A DNA stretch of 41,836 bases from JAZDKP01 sp043802925. Its GTDB lineage: Bacteria > Fibrobacterota > OXYB2-FULL-49-7 > JAEUSG01. The translations under genes and the position numbers were made by a program. The notes below the pieces were generated by a model, which saw only the letters and a program-made list of their open reading frames with translations, did not search any database and was not told where the DNA came from. Position 1 is the stretch's first letter. Each line of letters opens with the position of its first letter. The stretch spans positions 1 to 41,836 of the forward strand of contig JAZDKP010000003.1 in assembly GCA_043802925.1 (NCBI GenBank), written 5' to 3'. This document shows, one piece after another, positions 8,145 through 15,367 of this stretch.

Positions 8145-8636
8145 TCAGGATTGGGGCTTTCCCGACGAGACGACAACGCGCGAAGGACGCAGCAGCATCG
8201 CGCCCATTTTATAGCCGATGCGGATTTCCCGGGTAATGTTCCCGTTTGGGACGTCGTCGGAGGGTTCCATGCTGAACGCTTCGTGCAGATTCGGATCAAA
8301 AACGGTGCCCGCCTCGGCGGAAATCCATTCGACCTGTTCACTCGAAAAGAAAGATTCGAGTTCCCGTTGAATCAAGGCGATGCCTTCCACAATGGTTTTT
8401 GGATCGTGCCCCGCCTCCGCGGATTTCTTCAAGTATTCGATATGATCGGCCACCAGGCAGATTTTTCCGATCAACCGTTTTCGCACAACCGTCACTTCGC
8501 TTTCCAGGGTCCTCTGAGCGCTGCCGCTCTTTTCGGCGAAATTCTTTTCCAAGCTGACATAACGCTCGATGAGAGTGTCGTAAAGTGCTTTCCAATTGAT
8601 TTCCGGTTCGTTGTTATCGTGCGCTTTATTTCGCAT
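8145..8636 (-). CDS. grpE: GrpE-family nucleotide exchange factor
   Basis: About 163 residues. The C-terminal beta-domain block FDPNLHEAFSMEPSDDVPNG followed by IRIGYKMGAMLLRPSRVVV matches GrpE (FDPxxHxAvxxxxxxxxxxgxVxxxxxxGYxxxxrxlRpAxVxV). The middle is a long helix (LEKNFAEKSGSAQRTLESEV...), as in the GrpE dimer stalk. GrpE releases ADP from DnaK. The frame is open to ATGs at 8660 and 8675; I prefer 8636 because AAGGGG precedes it by 10 bases and it overlaps the upstream gene by 11 bases. No dnaK is present in the window. Placement in an operon with a DnaJ-STAS fusion suggests a specialised paralogue rather than the housekeeping heat-shock copy. Confidence 0.85.
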   Translation of the reverse strand: MRNKAHDNNEPEINWKALYDTLIERYVSLEKNFAEKSGSAQRTLESEVTVVRKRLIGKICLVADHIEYLKKSAEAGHDPKTIVEGIALIQRELESFFSSEQVEWISAEAGTVFDPNLHEAFSMEPSDDVPNGNITREIRIGYKMGAMLLRPSRVVVSSGKPQS

Positions 8637-9306
8637 TCGCGGTTTTCCCCTTTTTTCCATTAGCGGTAATCTCATCCATCAGCTTTTCCTCTTCTTGAAA
8701 CCTGTTGACAATGGTGTTGAGGCTGTCAATCCGGTATTCCTGTACGGCGTTCCGCTGCTGCGTTTCACGGAGTATCCGTCCCTGGAGCAAAAGGATGACG
8801 GTCATGGATATAAGGCCCAGGAACAGGACCACCACGGCAAAACCCATACCCAGCTGCACCGGTCGCTTGGCAAGATACAACGCGAGAATTTCCCCGATTC
8901 GCGGCAGGTCATCCTTTTTCGGGGTTTTGTCCGCGGACAATGGTTGGGTCCGCTTTCCGGCCGGGGGGGGCGCGGATGCCGCGGTAGTGGCATCCGCCTC
9001 CAACAACTCCTTGAACTCCTCTTCGGTCCGGACAATAGACGCTTTCTTGTCAAAATGAACCGCGATCAGCAATTGAACCAACGCGTGCTGCGCCACCCAA
9101 AGCACGATCCTGCCGTTTCGCTGGTCCGCGGCCTTTATCGCCTGGGCCAAAAAGCCTATCTGCTCGCTCCGCAGAATGGAAATTTGGGACAAATCGAAGC
9201 CCGCATTACGCGTAGTGCTGTTAACGTACATCATCACTTCGTTATGAAGGGCTTTTCGGGCCTCCTCCGAATCAATACGGGCGACTTTGATGATGTTTAC
9301 CGGCAT
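8626..9306 (-). CDS. Membrane protein with N-terminal STAS-like domain, one TM helix and coiled coil
   Basis: 226 residues, no named family recognised. Residues 1-103 read as a STAS (anti-anti-sigma) fold: VMMYVNSTTRNAGFDLSQIS, then ILRSEQIGFLAQAIKAADQR, GRIVLWVAQHALVQLLI and IVRTEEEFKELL follow the strand-helix order of SpoIIAA-like domains, with Ser47 at the position of the phosphorylated serine. A Pro/Lys-rich linker (105-135) leads to one transmembrane helix (about 152-175, MGFAVVVLFLGLISMTVILLL) and a C-terminal coiled coil (176-212) probably in the periplasm. It begins one base after the DnaJ-STAS stop codon and overlaps grpE. STAS domains bind partner kinases or signal proteins; the role here is unknown. 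Confidence 0.7.
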   Translation of the reverse strand: MPVNIIKVARIDSEEARKALHNEVMMYVNSTTRNAGFDLSQISILRSEQIGFLAQAIKAADQRNGRIVLWVAQHALVQLLIAVHFDKKASIVRTEEEFKELLEADATTAASAPPPAGKRTQPLSADKTPKKDDLPRIGEILALYLAKRPVQLGMGFAVVVLFLGLISMTVILLLQGRILRETQQRNAVQEYRIDSLNTIVNRFQEEEKLMDEITANGKKGKTANAK

Positions 9307-9307
9307 A

Positions 9308-10741
9308 TCAAACCTTTGCCATTTCTTCCATGCGTTCCACGATGCGGAACAGGGAAAAGAGATTGGTGTCCTTGAGAATGATCACGACACTGCGTTGCGG
9401 GGAAAAGAGAAAAAACTCGGATCCGATTTTACGGGTCTGTTTCAGGGCATTGACGATGCGGCCAATGGTCATGCTGTTGATTATGGCGATGTGGCGCATG
9501 TTCAATCCCACGCAGATTCCGGGTTGACCGAGAAGCTCCGCAACCTCCCGGGTCTGAAAAAAATCATTCGTGATTTCATCCCGCTGCGGTGTGATAAGCC
9601 AGCAGCCGTTCGATTCCAACAGCAGCGGCTCCCGTGGGTTTGCATCCAAGGGATGCGTTTTAAAAAGCGCCCTGGAAGCGATGTTTTCGTAGGCTTTTTG
9701 GTCGTCCGGTGAAAGATGAACCGGCACTTTTACATGGACCCGGACGAAGAGATCCCCGGTTCCGGCCTCGTTATACCGGGGAAGGCCGAGTTCCTTCATG
9801 CAAAAGAGGGATTCCGGCTGTGTCCCTGCGGGAACCTGGAACAACTTTGTCTCTCCGTCAAGTGTGACGGCCGACGCTTTTCCACCCAATATGGCGGTCA
9901 GCACCGGTATTTCGGCATCGGTCTCCAGATCATAACCGCGCCGGCGGAACTGTTCATCTTCCTCTTCCTCGACAAAAACCAGCAAATTACCGGAAGCGCC
10001 GCCGCGAATGCCGGCATCGCCCAAACCGGGCAGCGTCAGGTAATTTCCGGTGCCAATCCCCTGGGGGAACTTGACGCTTACGGAAAACTCCCCGGATACG
10101 CGGCCGGTCCCAAGACAGACGCTGCAGGGATTGCTTATCTCCTTGCCGGTACCGGAACAAAGGTGGCAATTCACCGTGTCGGAACGGCCCGCAATACGGA
10201 CAATGCCGTGGCCGCTGCAGGTCCGGCAGGGAGTCAACTGAATCTTTCCGGAGGGGCTGCCGACTCCCTGACAACTGTCGCATTTTTTCTGGTGGTGGAT
10301 TTTGATGGTTTTTTTGCAGCCCTTGGCGATTTCGTGGAGACCGAGCGTGACGCGAATCTGCATATTGGCCCCGCGGGTCGGTTCAAACGCGGCCGTGTCC
10401 TGGACAAAGGAATTGCGTAGCGTATTGTCCCCGCGGAGATTGGTCATGAAAATGCGGAGTGCGTCCGCCAAATCGAAGGTCTTGCCATCACCCCCGGCAA
10501 AGCCGGCACCGGGCGCTTTACCCGCGGATTTTGGGGCCGTGCGTTCCTGATCGTATTTCTTCCGCCGGTCGGAATCCCGGAGGATTTCGTAGGCCTGGGC
10601 AATCTCCTTGAATTTTTCGGCGGCTTCCGGATTGTTCCGGTTTTTATCGGGGTGCCATTTTATCGCCAGCTTGTGATAAGTGGATTTTATCTCCTCTTCA
10701 CTTGCAGCCTCGGTGATTCCCAGTACGGTGTAATAAGTCAT
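9308..10741 (-). CDS. dnaJ: DnaJ (Hsp40) fused to a C-terminal STAS-like domain
   Basis: 477 residues, about 100 more than normal DnaJ. J domain at 1-66 with the HPD motif (30-32), a short Gly-rich segment (70-90), four zinc repeats CDSCQGVG, CRTCSGHG, CHLCSGTG and CSVCLGTG (154-213), and the two C-terminal substrate-binding barrels to about 350. After residue 370 a region without counterpart in DnaJ follows: ICVGLNMRHIAIINSMTIG (409-427), ALKQTRKIGSEFFLFSP, SVVIILKDTNLFSLFRIV. This is the STAS order, with Ser423 where SpoIIAA carries its regulatory serine. DnaJ delivers substrates to DnaK and stimulates its ATPase; the STAS part suggests tethering or regulation by a partner. It is preceded by AAGGAA and follows the TPR-TM-HEAT gene by 30 bases. 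Confidence 0.9.
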   Translation of the reverse strand: MTYYTVLGITEAASEEEIKSTYHKLAIKWHPDKNRNNPEAAEKFKEIAQAYEILRDSDRRKKYDQERTAPKSAGKAPGAGFAGGDGKTFDLADALRIFMTNLRGDNTLRNSFVQDTAAFEPTRGANMQIRVTLGLHEIAKGCKKTIKIHHQKKCDSCQGVGSPSGKIQLTPCRTCSGHGIVRIAGRSDTVNCHLCSGTGKEISNPCSVCLGTGRVSGEFSVSVKFPQGIGTGNYLTLPGLGDAGIRGGASGNLLVFVEEEEDEQFRRRGYDLETDAEIPVLTAILGGKASAVTLDGETKLFQVPAGTQPESLFCMKELGLPRYNEAGTGDLFVRVHVKVPVHLSPDDQKAYENIASRALFKTHPLDANPREPLLLESNGCWLITPQRDEITNDFFQTREVAELLGQPGICVGLNMRHIAIINSMTIGRIVNALKQTRKIGSEFFLFSPQRSVVIILKDTNLFSLFRIVERMEEMAKV

Positions 10742-10771
10742 GCGGCCGGTTCCTTGTCCATCGTGGCAATG

Positions 10772-12127
10772 TTACATCAGGTCCACGTATTGAACCAGCA
10801 TCCCGTTGATGCGATCCTGTTGGTCCTTGCTCATTGGAAAGCGGTTCAGGCTTTTTATTTTTTCCAAGGCGACTTTGATGTTGTACTTGACGATTTCATC
10901 GTCCTCGTGGGCCGTTCCTAAAATGACCGTCAGGGCCTCTTCGGAACCGATTTCACCCAGGGCCCAGACACTGCTGGCCCGCATGCGCTTGCTGTCGTTT
11001 TCGAGCATCTCCTTGAGCGTCTTCAGCGAAATTTCCTTGTCAATTTCGTACAGCGCTTTGGCCGCATTGGCGCGGACACGGTTGTTGTCATCCTTCAGCA
11101 ACTCTTCGAGCCGTTTTATTTTTTCCGCACGCGTCCCTTTTTCCGGTTCGATGATTTCGGCGGCCACCGCTTCGACCGCGTGGGCCCGCTGGACGGGATC
11201 GATGTTGCTCAGTGCATCAAGGCTGGCGGTCTGGAGCCCTGGGTCGTCCGATGCGGCACCGGCGGGTTTTGAACTGCCCAGCAGCAACTGCGGCCTGCCC
11301 GAAGAGCCGCCAGGACCCGTGAGCAGTGCGGCAATCGTATCGGTTGCTTGCAGGGTGCGGAGCTCGGAGGCCTTGGAAAATTTATGAAAGACAAAAACAA
11401 AAAGCAGGCCGATGATCAGAATGACGCCCAGCACCACAGCTCCGCCGATGTAAATGAAGCTTTTCATCATGTCGTTTTTTTGATCCGCGTTCTTCACGAG
11501 CGCCTGGAGATACTTGTCCTTCTCATCATCGGTCTTCAGCATCATCTTGTTGCTTGCATTCATCTGCTGAGACATCATCTCCTGCTGCTTGTTGAAATTC
11601 TGCAGGAGACTGGAGATGACTTTGGTCTGATGGGAATCCGGTGCCCCCATCTGACCGGAGATGACAATCTGCTGCGGAGGCGGAGCAACCGCAGGTGCGG
11701 CCGGAACTGCAGACTGGCCCTGATAGGCACTGTTCGGTGCAGGGGCGTTCTGACTCTCCTTCGCCTGTGCCGCAGCGCTCAGAAACTTGAGCTGCTCCAT
11801 GCCCTTGAGCGCTTCCGAATTCTGCGGATCCTCCTCCAGCGCTTGCCGAAGGTAGCGTGCCGCCTCGGGAATCTGATTCTGCGCAAGCATCAGGCTTCCC
11901 TTCCGCTCAAGACATTTGGAGATGAGCTTCTTTGCCTTTGGATTGCTCTTGTTGGCGGCAAGCACCTGCTCCAGGTCCGCGATGGCCTCATCGTACTGCT
12001 TGGCCACAAACTCCTTGACCGCCTTCCGCAGAAACATGTCTTCCAAATCGCTTTGTGCCCTGGCGGGAACCCATCCGCCCGCAATCAGAAGACAAACCAT
12101 CAGAAACGGAATGAATCGATACATCAT
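10772..12127 (-). CDS. TPR - transmembrane - HEAT-repeat protein
   Basis: 451 residues; no family name recognised. A signal peptide (1-24, cleaved after ARA) precedes TPR-like helices (30-115: AVKEFVAKQYDEAIADLEQV, and EAARYLRQALEEDPQNSEAL). An Ala/Pro/Gln-rich linker (116-165) and a Met/Gln-rich helix follow, then one membrane helix (224-248). The C-terminal half holds HEAT-like repeats (335-430: KIKRLEELLKDDNNRVRANA, RMRASSVWALGEIGSEEAL). The topology implied is TPRs in the periplasm and HEAT repeats in the cytoplasm. Both repeat types mediate protein contacts, so it could link periplasmic and cytoplasmic components. A strong AAGGAGT ribosome site precedes it. It sits between a membrane STAS gene and the DnaJ-STAS gene. 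Confidence 0.75.
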   Translation of the reverse strand: MMYRFIPFLMVCLLIAGGWVPARAQSDLEDMFLRKAVKEFVAKQYDEAIADLEQVLAANKSNPKAKKLISKCLERKGSLMLAQNQIPEAARYLRQALEEDPQNSEALKGMEQLKFLSAAAQAKESQNAPAPNSAYQGQSAVPAAPAVAPPPQQIVISGQMGAPDSHQTKVISSLLQNFNKQQEMMSQQMNASNKMMLKTDDEKDKYLQALVKNADQKNDMMKSFIYIGGAVVLGVILIIGLLFVFVFHKFSKASELRTLQATDTIAALLTGPGGSSGRPQLLLGSSKPAGAASDDPGLQTASLDALSNIDPVQRAHAVEAVAAEIIEPEKGTRAEKIKRLEELLKDDNNRVRANAAKALYEIDKEISLKTLKEMLENDSKRMRASSVWALGEIGSEEALTVILGTAHEDDEIVKYNIKVALEKIKSLNRFPMSKDQQDRINGMLVQYVDLM

Positions 12128-12147
12128 GCGTACTCCTTAAACCACTC

Positions 12148-13053
12148 TCATGGCAACGACTGCCACTGGTTGCGTGTGTCGACTTTACATTTCAAGGCGG
12201 GCCCGTTTGATACGGGTATCTTGATAATAATATAAGAATACGAACCGGTACTGTCTCTGCCCATTTCGGAAATACGGGTTCCACTTCCGATGGGTTTCCA
12301 ACCCAGTTGTTCCGGGCTGCCGGCATACCGGCTGTGCTCTTGACGGTATTTTTCCTGGACGGCCAGGAAATTCCTCCCCAGTTTTTGTATTTCGGGGTGA
12401 GAGGCAACCGGCACAGACGCCGTATTATTTTCCACCTGTTCGAGCTCGCGGAGCACCTGCGCTTCCGCGTCCTGGCTGGCCTGGGCGGTCTTGAGCGAAT
12501 CCTGGGAAATAACGTAATGATGCATCAACCGCCCGGTATCGGCCTGCTGCCGTTTGAGCGTCCCCAGCTGAACCAACACCAGCACCAACATACAAAAAAG
12601 GATTCCACACAGGAGTGTCTGAAAGTCATAGCGGATTTTGAATAGATTGCGCCATCCACCCGCTGGAACCTGCGGTGTCGGATCGGCCGGACCGGCAGGC
12701 CTGGGCGCCGTATCGCGTTTGTAGGCCCGCAGGCTTTGAAGGAGGGCCGCCTCGCCGGGAAACACCACCGCTTCGGCCAGAAAGCCCGTGGTTTCAAGAA
12801 CGGCAAGCACCGTGGGATCACTACAGGCAACCGCAAGTTTTTTACCCGCTTTCCGGATGATCTGGATGGCCGGTTCGAGCTGGGTCAATATCTTGAAATC
12901 GAGCTTTTTTAACAGCGAAAAATCAAAAAGCGGGAACAGGGCATTCCCCAGCAGAACCGACGAAAGCTCACCCGCAAGGTCCTGTTCCGCCTCTTCACCC
13001 GGGGAAAACACCACCCGGACATACAGCTCTTTCTTTTCCAATGTAAATTTCAT
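12148..13053 (-). CDS. Membrane STAS-like protein with pilin-like periplasmic tail
   Basis: 301 residues, no named family. Residues 1-110 have the STAS-like layout (FPLFDFSLLKKLDFKILTQL, then a helix and GKKLAVACSDPTVLAVLETT, ending VVFPGEAALLQSL), but the position of the regulatory serine is not a serine. A Pro-rich linker (114-131), one TM helix (145-165), a coiled coil (170-210) and a small C-terminal domain follow. Within the tail, FLAVQEKYRQEHSRYAGSPE and GSYSYIIIKIP resemble the start of the globular part of pseudopilins (AxxxYYxxxGxYPxSxxxL), although the hydrophobic pilin N-terminus is absent. Orientation is probably STAS in cytoplasm, tail in periplasm. Spacing to its neighbours is about 20-25 bases. 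Confidence 0.7.
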   Translation of the reverse strand: MKFTLEKKELYVRVVFSPGEEAEQDLAGELSSVLLGNALFPLFDFSLLKKLDFKILTQLEPAIQIIRKAGKKLAVACSDPTVLAVLETTGFLAEAVVFPGEAALLQSLRAYKRDTAPRPAGPADPTPQVPAGGWRNLFKIRYDFQTLLCGILFCMLVLVLVQLGTLKRQQADTGRLMHHYVISQDSLKTAQASQDAEAQVLRELEQVENNTASVPVASHPEIQKLGRNFLAVQEKYRQEHSRYAGSPEQLGWKPIGSGTRISEMGRDSTGSYSYIIIKIPVSNGPALKCKVDTRNQWQSLP

Positions 13054-13078
13054 GCCATCCCGCCTGTCCGCTGATGAT

Positions 13079-15367
13079 TTACTGCAGCGCTTCCATAGCC
13101 GCTTTCAGGTTTTTAAAGGCCTCCTGGACTTTTTTATTGTCCGGGTTCGCCTGAAGTGCTTTTTGTATCACCTGGTCCGCCTTGTCGTATTCGCCTTTGT
13201 CAATCAGCGCATTGGCGTCCTGCACATACAGTTCCGTCTGGATGTCCTTCTGCATCTTCTTCGCCCGTTCGCTGCCCGCATCAACCGCAAGATACTCCTC
13301 CACCATCTTTTTCGCATTCTCCAAATCAGGCCGTTTACCCGAGACAGCGAGCTTCTCCGCATTATCCAGGTTCTCCTTGCGCTGCTTCAGATGAATGTCA
13401 TCAAGCAGCCCCTTGGCCTTGGCATTGGAACCATCCCGCTCAAGGGCTTCCACGGCCTTGGCCTCGGCCTCGGCAAACTTTCCGTCATTGAGCAGTTTCA
13501 GCCCTTCATTATAAAGCTGCTGCGATTTTTCATTTTCCTGGCGCACAAAAGCCTTCTTCTTAAGTTCAAGGGCCTCCTTGTTTCCGGGCGCATCGCGCAG
13601 GATGGCCTCCAGGTCGGCAAGCGCCTGGCCGGACTGGCCGGCATCGATCATCTTCCGGACCGAAAGCAGCTTGTCCTGCACATCCAAGGCGATCAGTTTC
13701 TTCAGATCCTTGTTGTCCACGGCCAGCCCTTTGGCATCAACCATCTGCCCCACCTTCTTCAGGTAGAGCGACTTGATTTCATCGCTAATCTTGTTGTAAA
13801 GCGCCTGCGCCTCCTTGTGATCGGACTTGAGACCGAGCGCAAGCTGGAGCTCGTTGTTGGCCTTTTCCGCATCCTTGTCCTCATAATAATACTTGGAGGC
13901 CAGATTGTAGTGTTTGTCCGCCTCAAACTGACTCAGGTAATCCGCGATCTTCAAGCGGTACTCGAGCGCCTCGGCATTCACGGAATCGAGCCGCAAAACC
14001 ACCTCAAGCTCCTTGGCCATTTCCTCGTACTGTTGCTGTGTATAAAGGGATTTGATGGTCTCAATCCGTTTGTCATTTTCCCGAAGGAGTAGAAGGCGTT
14101 GCTTGAGCTGGTTCGCCTTTTCATGCGAGGGTAAAAGCAGAAGCGCCTGGGTCAGCAGGGTCTCGGCTTCCGTGAAATTCCGCTTGCCGATTTCGCTCTC
14201 CGCCTTCACGACCAAGTCCGCCACTTCACCGGAGGAAAGCTTTTCTTCCACTTCCGTCAAGAGCGCGGTCGCATTCTGATCTTCAGGATGGAGTTTGACA
14301 TAGTCGCCGATCAGCCTGCGCGCCTCGCTGGGACGGCCCATGATGAAAGCTTGTTGGCCGAGTTGGAGGTTGCTCCGGCTCTCAACCTCGCGGCTCTTTG
14401 CCGCCAGTTCCGTCTCCATCTGGGGCACCGGTTTTCCGAACGCAAAACAGAGCGAAAAGGCATGGGCAAACCCTGAACCGAGAACCGACGGATCCCGTTG
14501 ATAACCGAGGCCGTAATCCGCGCGGATACTTTTGACCGTAAAACTGAGCCCGGTGGTGAACATCCGGTCGTTCAGTCCCAACGAACCCGAGACGTAATCA
14601 AAAGGAGACCAGTTGAGACCGCTCCGCCAGCGGATTGGATGGGAGGAAGAGCCCTGGTACTGTGCGGGGTCCCCGGTCAGTTCCAGCACATCTGCATCCG
14701 CATAAACCTTCAACTTTCCTTTCAGCATCGTAACCCCGGCACCGGAACGCAACGCGGAGGTGTACGCGTCATCCATCTGATTGAGCCGCACCGAGGGGCC
14801 ACCCAGGTTGAAGAGAGAAAGACCCAGCGAAAGCCAGGGCAGCGGCGTAAGCTGGCCTCCCACATCAAATCCCACCCCCATCCCCTTGTAAACGTCCACC
14901 TGCTGCGTCGCCATTTTTAAACTGCCGCCCATGGAACCGTACCGGCCCAGTTTCCGGGCATATGAAAGAAGAACCGTATTATCGCTCGACCGGTAGTTGC
15001 CCCGCTGAACTCCCCAAACATCAATGCTGGGAGCTTCGGGAGACGTTGTTCCAATGACACCGAGTGCCAGCACCCCCATTTTTCCGAAAGGATACCCGAA
15101 AGCGGAGGTGTAGAAATGCATGGCATCAAAGGAGCGCTGATAAAGGGCGGAAAATTCGGCATGGTTGAGATCGTTCAAACCGGCGGGATTGAGAAAGAGC
15201 GCATCCGTACTCCCGGAAAAGGCCACGGAACCGCCTCCCATGGCAAGTGCATGGGCGCTGGGATAGAGCTCGAGCAGATAATCACCCGGAAGGCCGTAAT
15301 CCTGCGCATACGCGGCCGGCGCCAGTGACATTAGGACCGGGATGATCAGAAAAAGAAAACGCATCAT
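13079..15367 (-). CDS. PorV/PorQ-type outer-membrane barrel fused to TPR repeats
   Basis: 762 residues. A signal peptide (1-22, cleaved after YA) is followed by a beta-barrel domain (about 23-325) of the UPF0164/PorV-PorQ type: AHALAMGGGSVAFSGSTDAL and FLNPAGLNDLNHAEFSALYQ are the characteristic opening, then alternating amphipathic strands (GGSLKMATQQVDVYKGMGVG, RADYGLGYQ). Residues 330-762 are tetratricopeptide-type repeats (DYVKLHPEDQNATALLTEVE, LTQALLLLPSHEKANQLKQR, ALQANPDNKKVQEAFKNLKA). In Bacteroidota, PorV is the outer-membrane shuttle that receives type IX secretion substrates. The start overlaps the stop of the giant surface protein gene by four bases (ATGA), so the two are translationally coupled and probably act together. 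Confidence 0.85.
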   Translation of the reverse strand: MMRFLFLIIPVLMSLAPAAYAQDYGLPGDYLLELYPSAHALAMGGGSVAFSGSTDALFLNPAGLNDLNHAEFSALYQRSFDAMHFYTSAFGYPFGKMGVLALGVIGTTSPEAPSIDVWGVQRGNYRSSDNTVLLSYARKLGRYGSMGGSLKMATQQVDVYKGMGVGFDVGGQLTPLPWLSLGLSLFNLGGPSVRLNQMDDAYTSALRSGAGVTMLKGKLKVYADADVLELTGDPAQYQGSSSHPIRWRSGLNWSPFDYVSGSLGLNDRMFTTGLSFTVKSIRADYGLGYQRDPSVLGSGFAHAFSLCFAFGKPVPQMETELAAKSREVESRSNLQLGQQAFIMGRPSEARRLIGDYVKLHPEDQNATALLTEVEEKLSSGEVADLVVKAESEIGKRNFTEAETLLTQALLLLPSHEKANQLKQRLLLLRENDKRIETIKSLYTQQQYEEMAKELEVVLRLDSVNAEALEYRLKIADYLSQFEADKHYNLASKYYYEDKDAEKANNELQLALGLKSDHKEAQALYNKISDEIKSLYLKKVGQMVDAKGLAVDNKDLKKLIALDVQDKLLSVRKMIDAGQSGQALADLEAILRDAPGNKEALELKKKAFVRQENEKSQQLYNEGLKLLNDGKFAEAEAKAVEALERDGSNAKAKGLLDDIHLKQRKENLDNAEKLAVSGKRPDLENAKKMVEEYLAVDAGSERAKKMQKDIQTELYVQDANALIDKGEYDKADQVIQKALQANPDNKKVQEAFKNLKAAMEALQ

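Noticed and set aside
12788..14092. 434-codon open frame on the plus strand
   Set aside because: It is antisense to the PorV-TPR gene; the repeated Leu/Arg content mirrors the TPR codons on the other strand.
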